From Whitmania pigra (taxonomy: Eukaryota > Annelida > Clitellata > Hirudinida > Haemopidae), in contig JAJTWR010000308.1 in the NCBI GenBank assembly GCA_021613335.1, positions 628,501 through 692,500 of the forward strand: 64,000 nt of DNA. The letters run 5' to 3'. The notes beneath the pieces were generated by a model, which had not been told where the DNA came from, did not search any database, and worked only from the letters and a program-made list of their open reading frames with translations. Below are positions 34,039 to 64,000 of this stretch, piece by piece. Position 1 is the stretch's first letter. Each line of letters opens with the position of its first letter. The position numbers were made by a program, and so were the translations under genes.

Positions 34039-36060
34039 ACCTGATTTAGTTTAATATTAACGTGTAACACTTTAAACTTCAGTACTTTGATGAGCCCTAT
34101 TCATGTTTGAATGGTTTCTTAAGTATTTTTAAGTTGCTGAGATAATCACAAAACAAGAAGCTGTCTGCATTTTATAGCTTTTAGGTTTTACAAGTTAACA
34201 TTTTTTGTAATGTTTGATAAACGTTCTGTGACTTTCTACAATGCTACGGATTTTTCAATTTCCTGGTCTCCATTGAATGTTGGAAAGGATATGCTTCATG
34301 TTGAGAATTGTGTTGGTGTGGCAATTCTATTTCAGTTCGCTTTAGAATATAATTTGTTTACGTTGCATAATAAGTAAGAATATCTGGTTGTGCTACTTGG
34401 CTTGATTTGATACACAAATAATTTTTAAATAATTGCTTTGCCTTCAAATAATTCTTTGGTCTGAAAAAGTGTTGGAGAGTAATTTTCCAGTTAGGAAGGA
34501 ATTGCAATTACAGCTTCTAAAGCATTTTTTCAAAGCATCGTTGTCTCAAGTGATGAATGACCCCGGAAAGCAAGTATTTAAGTGTTTATTAAAAAATCCA
34601 CAGTAAGATCTGCAGGTCTTCTGAACGCTGTTAATAATTGCTAAGCTGGCCTAAGTTGGTTTTTATATTATGCTTCACTGATATAATTTCACTTAGATGG
34701 AGATATTCATGGAACACCTTATTAAATAATTAGGTGTATTGATATTTATATTTAATGAACCAATAAACAACACGTGAAAAACAATTGAAATTAGAATAAA
34801 TTTCTCCAAACGTTCCTGAATGAAACCAAGTTTGAATTATGAGGTGACCATAAACAAAGCATTACAAAAAAATGCATGTTGAAAAACTGCAGAAGAACTA
34901 AATTTTTGAATTCCGTATATCCTATATGATAAATGGACGATAAATTTTTTTTTTTTTGAGAAGGAAAACATGGTCAGAAATTTTATGGTTCATTAAGTTA
35001 ACTTCAGTTTTTAACCCTCACGGCCAAAGAGGAAATTTATTTTTTAGTTCAATATTTGAATAAATATGCCAACAAGCATTGGTAAATTTGGATGGAGATA
35101 TTATTTTTTTAAATACACTTATTGATTGACACTACACTGATTTTTCACGATGATGACGACGATGATTTAAATTATTATTTAAAAATTTAATTTATTTTCT
35201 CAGTCAAGTGAACAATTAAACACAATCACAGATGGCATGAAAAATCATAGCGTTTAAAGTAGCCCTTCTGGGCCTGAGAAAATCCCGTGACATAATTCGT
35301 TAAACCACAGCACCGTCAACATTTAAAGCCAGTCAGACACTACGCAATAAATCCTCATTTAATCCAACTCTTTTCCTCCATCGTTTATGCATTTTTCGCT
35401 TGTGATGCTTCCACATGCGATAAATGAATGTTGTAGATAAATTCAGTAATATGCTTCTGGAGAAGCTTAAAGGAGCACGATTTTGAAGAGATCACTTCTC
35501 TCCAGTTGCAAACGAATGCAAACCTGTGAAGAGGGTTATTTGTCAAAAAACATGAATGTCTTTAGTTGATGGATGGCTCCATAGATGGGTGAATATGACG
35601 AAATTAATAATCGGAAATCATGAAACTTTTTCTTTTTTGAAAATTTGTGACAAATGGAGAGGGGTTGAGAACAAGAGAAACTTCTATTTTAATTTTAACC
35701 AATATACATTTTATTGGCAACTTAATGTTTCTAAAAACTATAAATTTCCCAAAGTTACTTTTGTAGTTAGTTGAGACAAAAGGGGTTTTCTTTGACGGTT
35801 GGGACTCCCAAGTTGCAGGGTCCGACCATGCTTAAATCCGAGAATGTTGCACAGTTTATATTTTAACATTCGGTTCCGATTTTCGAAAAATAAACTTTGA
35901 ATTTGTGTGCTCGCTAATAACTTATTAAAAAAATATGCTGTCGGCATTGCAATAATTTAACAATAGGGTCAGGTGTGTTGATAAGCCTAATCGATATTCG
36001 TTATATCGATATTTTTATAAACGATGTCGATAATCTTAAAATATCTACAACTCTATCCTA

Positions 36061-36336
36061 ATGTCTAATCATCATTTCGCAACATATGAAATTGATACAT
36101 GGTTTGAAAGGATATTAAACAAGCACTTTACGAGTCCACCAAGGACCATTAATCTTCGTCCTCATCTCTTAACACGGTGTTTGTTCAATCGAACTGTTTT
36201 CATGGCCTCATTTTGTGACACTGTTTTTATCGATCAACATTTTGAACCTAAATTAGATATTCGAGCTGGAACAATGACAATGTTTTTCGTTCATTTCGAA
36301 ACTCGATCATACGAGCAGAATCAAGTGACGAAATAA
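36061..36336 (+). CDS. Hypothetical 91-residue ORF
   Basis: Starts at an ATG 50 bp after ATCGATATT-type words and ends TAA. Composition is protein-like (IDTWFERILNKHFTSPPRTI, FDxxF-like aromatic pairs), with no low complexity, no signal peptide and no membrane helix. Not recognised. It could be one exon of a larger gene or a chance ORF in AT-rich DNA. Confidence 0.25.
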   Translation: MSNHHFATYEIDTWFERILNKHFTSPPRTINLRPHLLTRCLFNRTVFMASFCDTVFIDQHFEPKLDIRAGTMTMFFVHFETRSYEQNQVTK

Positions 36337-36658
36337 ATAAATAAATAAAACTAAAAATCATCTCACGTGATAGTCTATAAATAGGATTTTTAGAGTCCTA
36401 GTTATGCTAATCATTTGTTGATAGACAAAAAGTTGCGTTTATTTGTAATTCCCTTCCTGGTACATCGTTCTCAATCGCAATTATTGCAAAAGTGCCCTAA
36501 CATAACAACAACTAAACCAAAAATTAAATATTTGTAGGCAAAAATGCGAAAACCTTTTTACATTTCCAGCAAGTCGGCTTCAAGTTACTTCGCCAAATGA
36601 GGGGTTTAAATGCCAACTCATGCGTCTTACGATGAGCTCCATTTCATGGAGAAAAACG

Positions 36659-36722
36659 GCTTATTTATTTATTTATTTGATTATTTGGTTATAGTCCGTT
36701 GCATGACTAAGATGATTTGGAC
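36659..36722 (-). mobile_element. 64-bp LINE 3'-end insertion with 12-bp TSD
   Basis: Flanked by TGGAGAAAAACG at 36647-36658 and 36723-36734. The insert, read on the minus strand, contains AGTCATGCAACGGACTATAA and ends in an AAATAAATAAATAAATAAG tail. It matches the 3' UTR of the Jockey-like LINE at 11905-11950 (GTTATGTAACGGACTATAAT). A heavily 5'-truncated target-primed insertion. Confidence 0.8.
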
Positions 36723-37921
36723 TGGAGAAAAACGTCAATCACCGCATTCGTAAATCTTGGCACTCCTTGTGAGATGATTGGTGGTAGTGATGGTTTTCAG
36801 GTACAAAAGTGGCTCTAACTCCTGCATCGCGAGAGCAATCGGAACTGGACGTTGAACAAAGTGGAAGCAGTGTTTATGGAGACAAGTGGAATGGGTCTGT
36901 AACGGGAATCGCCAGCATACATCACGTTGAGCCAAGGATGTCTAATAGCCTCAGAAAATATTAGCGTGAAGGTGATTAATGAAGGGGTCAGGATGATGAC
37001 TGATGCTGAGAATTTACGTCTTTCATAAGTCTTCACTAAGATTTCTGAAATCTGAGTAATTGATGAAATCTCAATTTCAGACTGCTGCTTTGAATGATCA
37101 GACTAATAGGATTGTAATCGTAATCGTTTCCTTAAACTATTTTTACTGTTACATTACAATATTTACGAAGTTAAGTTTTTAATTTAATGTAAATATTTGG
37201 AAAGTTTATTGACATATCTTATTTTTATTTATTCAACTATATTTTTAAAATAAAAAAAAATTATTTAACAAAATGATGGTAAATATTGAAAATATTGGAT
37301 TGCATTATTGAATGTTCGAAAATACAAAACGTGAATTCATGATAACCCTCATCTTAAAATCGGTTCAAAGCACTTCTGATGTAGAATTGCAATTTTAAGA
37401 TATTTTTCGACAAATTGACTTTAAAAATTCTCTAAATTGGGAACGTTATTTTTAGCGTAGAAATATCAAATACGAAAATGTCCTTTGAACATTGTTCATT
37501 TAATCACAAATCTAATTTTTGGAGGAGCAGAATAAAATCATCTCAAATCGATCGTCAGTTTTTATATTTAAAGTTTGGTTTGATATGAAAAGTCTGGTTT
37601 TTTATTAAAAGTTTTTTTATTCGAAAGTGTTTTGCTGATCACAAAGATTTTTATACATTTCTCGTTATTGCGACAAACGTATCTTGGAATATTGCTTATT
37701 TTTGGAATATTTTATTATCCAGAGAACAAAAGAAAATTCAATAAAAAAGAGAAAGCAGGACGAAATACCATCATCCACGGAGCATATTGAAGTCATCCGA
37801 ATGACATCAAAAAGCGCGGATCCAGCAACGAAGTGACCCATATAAATGCCGCACCGCTGCACTCAAGTGCTCGAACACGCTCATCCAGTGGAACGCCTAA
37901 TTATTCTGAACAACAAAAAAC

Positions 37922-57178
<19,257 letters not shown>

Positions 57179-57186
57179 ATTATAAC

Positions 57187-57417
<231 letters not shown>

Positions 57418-58045
57418 TCATTTATATATCACATTGAGAATAGTAAGTCAATTAATGTCATGATAACCACATTAACTTATTAAAGGTTTTATTCTAACAT
57501 AAAGCTATTATGAAAATGTTATTTCAAAAGGTATCGAAAAATATCAATATTATGCTTGCACTACATTAACGCCAATTACTTACGAATTTCAAGAAATCTT
57601 TACAATTCCTCGACAATTATAAAGATTATTTTTATACTTTCCATAGTTTTTAATTTCAAAATTTTATTTTTCAGTCGAAAAAACATTGAACTCTCTCTTC
57701 CTCCCTCTCTCTCTGAATTTTCCATGAAGTCGCCATCTTTTGTAGGAAATCGATGGAAAATTCTTCGTGGATGGTGGAGCTTTCATTTTCAGTTCTAGAA
57801 TTACATTCTTTCCTGGCACTATTTTTGCCTCAATGTCCGATGTTCATTCAGTTAATTAATAAATTAACTAACGAATTAATTAAACGGAAATAAATAAATA
57901 CTTTTTTTCTCATTAAAAACCGCGCAAAATCGGAACAGCAATTTGTCACAGGCGAAAAAGTGACAATTTAAAGGGTCAAACGTATTCGACTCAAGGTTGC
58001 AGGTGTCCGCTAAGTAATCTAGGTGTGCAATAACTCCGGGTGTCC
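57418..58045. other. Convergent intergenic space PDE1 / GPCR
   Basis: Probably the 3' ends of both genes. A possible PDE1 terminal exon starts after TTTTTCAG at 57675 (SKKH, stop); otherwise no coding sequence is supported. Confidence 0.4.
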
Positions 58046-61000
58046 TCAATTATCACTGATAGATTCATCTTCGGTTACGTTGAACCAAAAATCAGAATTC
58101 TCCTCAAAATTGAAAGAAACGTCATCGTTTATATCGTTGATGACATCATTTTCGAACGTGACGTCACTAGGATTGACGGAACAGTTTAGCGATTGATCAG
58201 AGTTCACTTTTAATCGTTGCAGAGTCTTGTTGGCTGATGAGTAGGAGATGGATGAAAGACTTTCGATCGGAAGAAGTTGCTCTGAAATAAATTAAAAAAT
58301 AAAAATAATTAAATTCAATTTCTGAATTTATTATCGTGAATGAATTTGAAAGCATCAGCAACAACAATTTGTCATCCAATCGTCCATCTAAATGTAATGC
58401 CCTGAACTTTCTTATCTGCACGGCAGTACGAAATTATTTTCGCCTGACCTTCTCGTTCTTCAAAAACTTCCATTATTATTTCTTGCGCCTTTTCGAAAGA
58501 TGATGAGAGCTTATTCTGAACACGACATTTTAACCGTTAGATGCACTTGGAAAAACGTGGTGATGATGATGACCACGATGATCGCGATGGTGATGATGAA
58601 TATGTAATGATGATGCTAAGGGTAGTGTCGAGGTTGACTTATGACGCAATAAAGATGGAGCTGAGTGGACTATTGTTTCACTTGATTGCTTCGTCTTTGT
58701 TATCATGTCGGTAGAAACATCACGCTTGAGTGATTTTTAAAGCATTCGTACGTACGACTGGGAGTAATTGAAGGCAGGGGACTCATGAAACTGAGCGGCC
58801 ATTGTTGTCACGTGTTCCAAACACTTGAATTGCGGAGGAGATGTGCTTAATTGGTTCAATGGCCAATTACTCCATAATTTAATCATTAATCCCAGTAATG
58901 CAATAAGGAAAGAGAATTAGGTGAAATATGATGCCAAAGCACACTTTCAATCTCTTAGCATCATTATTTTTTAATCTCGAAAATAATTCTTAATTAGCTA
59001 TTTCGTATGTCATCCACGTCTAAGTATAATTAATTCACTAATATAAATTCAACAAAAAATATTTTAAAATTAAAATCAAGAAATTTCATATCCATGAAAT
59101 CTAATGCGACTGAATAGGAATTCCCAGAAATAGTTTTCTGTTCATTCCGAATTCAAGGGTCTGTCTATTTTGACCATCCTTTCATTTCCATTCGTCAAAA
59201 ATGAATTTATTTTATTTTATCTTAACTCATCCAATAAGGACTCATTCGATAAGTGATGTGGACTTAAAACCAGATTTTCTTGATGCATAAAAACGTAATT
59301 CAAAAGAAAATATTTTAGCAAATGTTTTAAACTTACTTTGATATGCTCCACCATCCTTTGTTTCCTCATCTTCATCTTCGTCACCGTTTCCTGGACAGCC
59401 GAGAAAAAGTTCGGATAGGTGAAATATTGTTCTGGCAGCCTCTTGCTTGAACTTGTCCAGGTAGAGGATGAAGACGAGTGGATGGAGTAAGGAGGACATC
59501 TGAGCCACAAAGAAGGCTGATTCGCATGAAAATCTGGAAACTTCCACGCCGTAATGGATGATCATTATCAGGACCTGCATTTAGTTACATACCAAACTTG
59601 GTCATGATTTGTTTTTTTACACACAACGGCAATGACTTCTTGCATGTTGGAAAATGATTTGAAATTTAAAATTAAAAATCGACCCCTAAATTTAAGGTAA
59701 AAACTAAATTTCTTAATAAATCGATTTGCTAAAACCTTTAGAAATCTACTTTTACTTGCACTTTTTCAGAAAACGAATTGAAATGAATTTAATTTGAAAT
59801 TCTGCGATTAGTTGCACTATCAATTTGCGGCGTCTTTCCTGTTTTCATTTTGTTCGAAGGTTGTTTCGTCGGTGATCCGTTTGTTTATTGTTGCTTTTGT
59901 TGCTACTTTTCTGTTTTCAAATAAAATTCTCTTATTGTAATGACTATTTTTGAATTAAAAACGTTTTACTTGGAAAAAATTTTATAGTTCGCTTTCTCTT
60001 TATCTCTGGTTTACAACTCAGATGCTGTGGACATCGGTCGAATAAGATGTTTATTGTTGCCGATACGTGAACCAGTCGAGTTCCGTCATTTTGATACGAT
60101 CGACTTCATGCCAACACTGCCTTTTCATGTTTTATTAGATTGCTCGTAAAATTTTCCATGAATTCGGAGGAGATCTGGCTTTAATTTCCAGACCCTTTCA
60201 TGTTCAGAAATACCAGTTGATCCCGTGCATTTGGTTCTCATTGGTTTGCTGAACTGTTGAAAATGATCAATTGTTATGTTGGAGCCGCGAAACCATTGTT
60301 TACACCTTGAAACTTGTTTTCGATGGCAGTCTTCGATATCGTACCATTGTGCATTGATTCCGCTTGGCTACATACGATTGCACATTAAGCTTAGGGGTTT
60401 GACCGATGAATTCTCAAAATAACGTTTGGTGGGTTCGCGTAGCAACTGATCATTCATAATCACAAAACATTATCATGACAACAACGATAAAAAAAAAACT
60501 AATCTTACGATCACTGGCATCCAGAATAAGTGATGAAGTGATGAAAATATGAGGGCAGCAGAGAGTGAGAGATTGCCGGAACTATCTGAATCTAGAATCC
60601 TCAAATCTTCTGGGTAATGTCGACGTTCAAGAAATACGAGGATGGCTACAAAGAATAAAGAAGACAAAAAAGTGACAAAAGTCAGTAGGTTGAAAAACAT
60701 GAAACTCCAGAAGAACAAATTATCCGTGGACGTCTGTAAGATCTGATTGGGGCAGTAAAGTGCCGAATCTGATGGATCGCTCGACATTTGGAGGCATGAG
60801 GTGACTATAGAACAAAGGGTAGAAATTAGAATTATTGTTAGAGCAAGGATGGTTCTTTTAGGATCGCTGGCAGTTCTACTCGGATGGTTGTGAAGGATCT
60901 TGCTCTGAAGAAGCCGATGGCGACATGCTTTGATGAGGAGGAAGTTGATGAAAGCTACCAGGATCGTTTTGAAAAGTTGCGAAGCGATGGCGATCATCTG

Positions 61001-61386
61001 GAGTGCCAGACAGGTCTGCCTTCCAATTTGAGAGTGGACCTCGTGATAGCGGGAGGCGAACAGGAAGAGGATGGAAAAAGTCGAACACGTGACCTCGGCC
61101 ATGCTGCAGTAAAGAGCGATGCAATCTATTAACTCGTAAAGGAGAGAGGGCCTCTCTCCTCCTGGATTATCAGTCTTCCATGCTGCCAATTCCGCGCCGG
61201 ATCTACGCATGCGCTCGTTGGACTTGAAGAAGATGAGAACGGGAAGCAAATTGGAGGCCAGCAGCAGGACGTGCACTGAAATCTGGATCGGAAATGGAAT
61301 GACGTCGTGGAACATGGACACGTCTGACGTCATCATGCTTGGCTTCGGATATTCAATCATGCTTTTGAGCGGCTTGATGCGGTTCA
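58046..61386 (-). CDS. Divergent rhodopsin-like G-protein coupled receptor
   Basis: Exons (minus): 60509-61386, 59337-59574, 58046-58281, GT..AG with phases 0 and 1. The model gives about 450 residues plus an unfound 5' exon. Seven hydrophobic segments: TM1 about 30-54 (ISVHVLLLASNLLPVLIFF), TM2 absent or short, TM3 ending in FLFASRYHEV where DRY is expected (SRY here), TM4, TM5 (WSFMFFNLLTFVTFLSSLFF), TM6 (SAALIFSSLHHLFWMPVI, no CWxP). TM7 is in exon 2 (QMSSLLHPLVFILYLDKFKQ), with HPLVFILY in place of NPxxY, then an acidic C-tail. HPLxxxxxxxKFQ recalls GPR22-type receptors, but this is weak. The 5' exon begins at an acceptor CCCAG|TG, so the true start lies upstream. Confidence 0.6.
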
Positions 61387-64000
61387 CTGGGTAAAGATTT
61401 TTTACAAAAAAAAAAACATTAATAAATTAGAAGAAAAAACTTTTTCTGTGTTTTACATTGTCGAAAAATTATTTCGAAGAAAAAAAAACGCTGCAAGTAT
61501 TTTTGTCCAGGCATTTTATGCAAATCTAATTCCGGAGTGCTGTTCTGGCTTGTTTCCCTGACTGCTTTATATTGCTTTCCGAAACGTATTCCATTCGATA
61601 GGAGGACAGATCAATTATGATTTGTGACCATTAAACAATCGAGTAAAAGTGAATTTTCTTTCCCGCTTTTCTGTCGCTCTGTGACGTCATAAAATGTTCT
61701 GAGTGGAACTGCTCGCAACTTTATAAGCGATCCAAAATGGCGCCATTGAAACTCTTTATTGCCGGGGGAGTGCGTCGTGCGTAAACTGGATCCAAAGCCG
61801 AACATAGAACATAGAACATAGAACATTCTAGAAAACAAACAAAAATCCATCCACTCCATACGCAGATGGACAGATTTTTCAAGATGGAAAACATCTCCAA
61901 GTGTGCTGAAGACTCCAAACTACATGATTTTTTCATGTAGTTACGAAGGGCATAAAAATACGTTTTTTTCCATCACTTTTCTGGGTTATTTCACTTGTCT
62001 AATTCCTGCAGAATGTCGAATGATATCGGAAGAATTTCTTGAAGTTTCACCCGAGAAATATTTGTCACGCAAGCTAATCCCGAATAAAATGGAAGTCGTT
62101 CTCGAAACTTTTCAAATTCTATAAAAGTGACTTTTAAACTTTAATTTTTGATTATGCAATTTTTTTTTCTTTTCATTTTTTTCGATTTGATCACGTCACC
62201 ACCTTCATTGTCGTTAGTATCATCATCATCATCATCTTCAACACGAGTTTAAAATGGCTTTAGCGCCAAAGCGAATTGAAGTTGGTTCATCGATGTTTGA
62301 AAAGTGGCAGTATGCGAGGAATTGGGAATTTGTAATTAACCCTTTTAATTTTCCAAATTACATGCAACATAAACATTACTGAGGCAATATGAGAGCTCAC
62401 AAAATGCAAATTGTGCATTAGTTATTCACGAATTTTGAATAATAATTACATGCATCAAGAGACATTGAAAGACTTCATGAATAATATATCATCATTGCAT
62501 TAACCGTAAAATTTAAAAATGGAATTACTATTTTCTCGAAAGAACACTCGGTAAATATTTAATGGGAAAATAAATGCTAACTATTCGATTTCCAGAGAAT
62601 AATTAGTTATCACTTTGACCAAATAGTAATTTTGTACATTGATTTTTTATTATAATATATTATATGATATTATTTATAAAAATTACTTTATATAACGCAA
62701 TTAGTTGCTGTAACTTTTCAATGTTAACGTCCTCCTAACAAACTTTGGAGAAGATGAAAATTTGAAAGTGGAACTCAGAATTGAGTTTCGTAGTCCTCAG
62801 GAAAATATGGAAATAATGCAGGACGGAATTTTCTAGAATTTTCTCCCTTGCATTCTTAGTTTTATATTTTTTTACATTCTAAATTTTCGAGAATATGTTT
62901 TTTCCTGTTCTGGTAATACATTTGTTTCCATTCCTCGATGGAATTTTAAAGCTCCGAATTACGTTGATGAAAATAAGAAAGGATATGGAAAAGAGCAGTT
63001 TTCTGGAGGAAAATCAAATGTAGCAGGAGTGGAAGCTCTGGAGACATCATGATGACGTCATTCATTCCTCAACTTTGAAACCATCTATCCACACACGTCC
63101 ATCCAATTTTCCGTCAACCATTCATCCACCCACTCACTTATCTAGCAGTAAAAATATTTTATTGGGTGACATATGCGAATAATTTCACACATTTTTCAAT
63201 TCAAATCGATCCCAGTCGAAATCGAGTCTACACAAATATTGCTTTCCTCTGATAATTGGGTCCTAAACAATTGGTCGATTAATGTTTTATGACCTTCAAG
63301 GAACCCATTTCTTCGGTCCATCCGTAACTTGAAGGTTTATTTCTTTTTTACAGCTGCCTTTGGTTGACCACATTCAAGCAGTCGTATTAATCAATTAGAC
63401 TCAATTTCCATCCAAATAATTCCAATTAAAGCTTTCTCTTCAGATAAAGTAGGCAGGTGAAAAAGATTTTAAAGCATCAAGTTGTGTCGCGGAGAAAGTG
63501 TTTTTTCAGTGCACGAAACTCCTTCCTTGGAGGCGTGATTGACCTAAGGATGGAGTTGTGTCATCATCGTCGTTGTCGTCATCCTCATTACCGTCGCCAT
63601 GTCTCGAAGCCAATTTTAAGCGACACTTTCCACCCGATTAACTGCCTGCTGGTGTCATGAAAAATGTCGCTTAAGCGAATTTCTTTTTTTTTTTGCGTAA
63701 ATATTCTTAAATTTCAGTTGCAGAAATTTTAGTTTTTGTTAGATTTCAACTGTTTTATTTTAGCAGAAAACATCGGATAACCACCAAATATAAATTTAAA
63801 AATTTTTTAAAATTCCTAAAAAGATAATTCATATTTCTTTACTAAAGCACTTAGAAGTTGCTGAAAAATCTTATTGAAACATTATGAAAATTGCGAACAA
63901 GCAGTCGCAATGACCCATCGCCAATCCTGCAACATAACACGTAAAAAACATGTAACATGTCACGTAAAAACATGATGTTTCCTCACAAAAAGTTGATAAT
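61387..64000. other. Upstream of GPCR; no gene supported
   Basis: It should contain the missing GPCR 5' exon(s) if they are nearby. Short ORFs here (61611-61936, 61903-62124, 63457-63660) overlap in several frames and look like chance. A (CAT)n patch lies at 62220-62240. Confidence 0.4.

Larger units (their letters stand above)
34039..37921. other. Long intergenic region, no firm gene
   Basis: Contains the ORF at 36061-36336 and a LINE tail insertion (36659-36722). A patch at 35985-36040 is rich in TATCGATA-like words. Minus-strand ORFs at 36735-37036 have a possible zinc-finger-like scrap (KIYECGD) next to the LINE tail. The rest is AT-rich and featureless to me. Confidence 0.45.

Overview
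The window is nuclear DNA of a metazoan. It is AT-rich, has many introns and carries a heavy repeat load. The single-copy genes are animal families: PACS, FASTKD, HSP10, VPS25, PDE1 and a class A GPCR. Multi-exon models with GT..AG junctions in matching phase could be assembled by eye. LINEs, hAT elements and a tRNA-derived SINE ending in a GCGCTATATAAAT-like tail fit an invertebrate, possibly a lophotrochozoan. The species cannot be fixed from the sequence alone.

Layout. 105-3338 (-): first eight coding exons of a PACS sorting adaptor, running off the left edge, with a CR1/Rex-like LINE fragment in intron 5. 5150-8418 (-): a complete six-exon FASTKD gene (copy 1). 9.7-15 kb: a transposon graveyard holding a Gypsy-like LTR remnant with a SAP-domain ORF, a CR1-like LINE scrap and a Jockey/I-like LINE with an internal deletion. 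15.2-22.4 kb: a nested stack. A TIR element with an unfamiliar transposase-like gene is hit by a 1.2 kb hAT at one end and by a second hAT in the middle. The second hAT is itself split by a 2.6 kb TIR element carrying an intact seven-exon DUF4806 gene. 22539-25801 (-): FASTKD copy 2, in direct orientation to copy 1. Then come a related hAT fragment, a complete four-exon HSP10 gene (27992-28818, -) with a TATA box and heat-shock element, a second copy of the small hAT with 8-bp TSDs, and a complete six-exon VPS25 gene (31205-32655, -). VPS25 is head-to-head with a small RING-like, membrane-anchored protein gene (33476-34038, +).

The right part is dominated by a PDE1-type cyclic nucleotide phosphodiesterase (37922 to about 57.2 kb, +) with at least 15 coding exons. 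It includes a 30-nt microexon, and its introns are full of minisatellites and AAT/ATT arrays. It converges on a divergent rhodopsin-like GPCR (58046-61386, -), whose first exon was not found. 61.4-64 kb shows no gene I can support.

The host genes do not form a pathway. They are ordinary, unrelated housekeeping and signalling genes: sorting at trans-Golgi/ER, mitochondrial RNA metabolism, mitochondrial chaperonin, ESCRT-II and cyclic nucleotide signalling. The less ordinary material is the FASTKD pair with a sharp identity breakpoint, the nested elements and the DUF4806 cargo gene.
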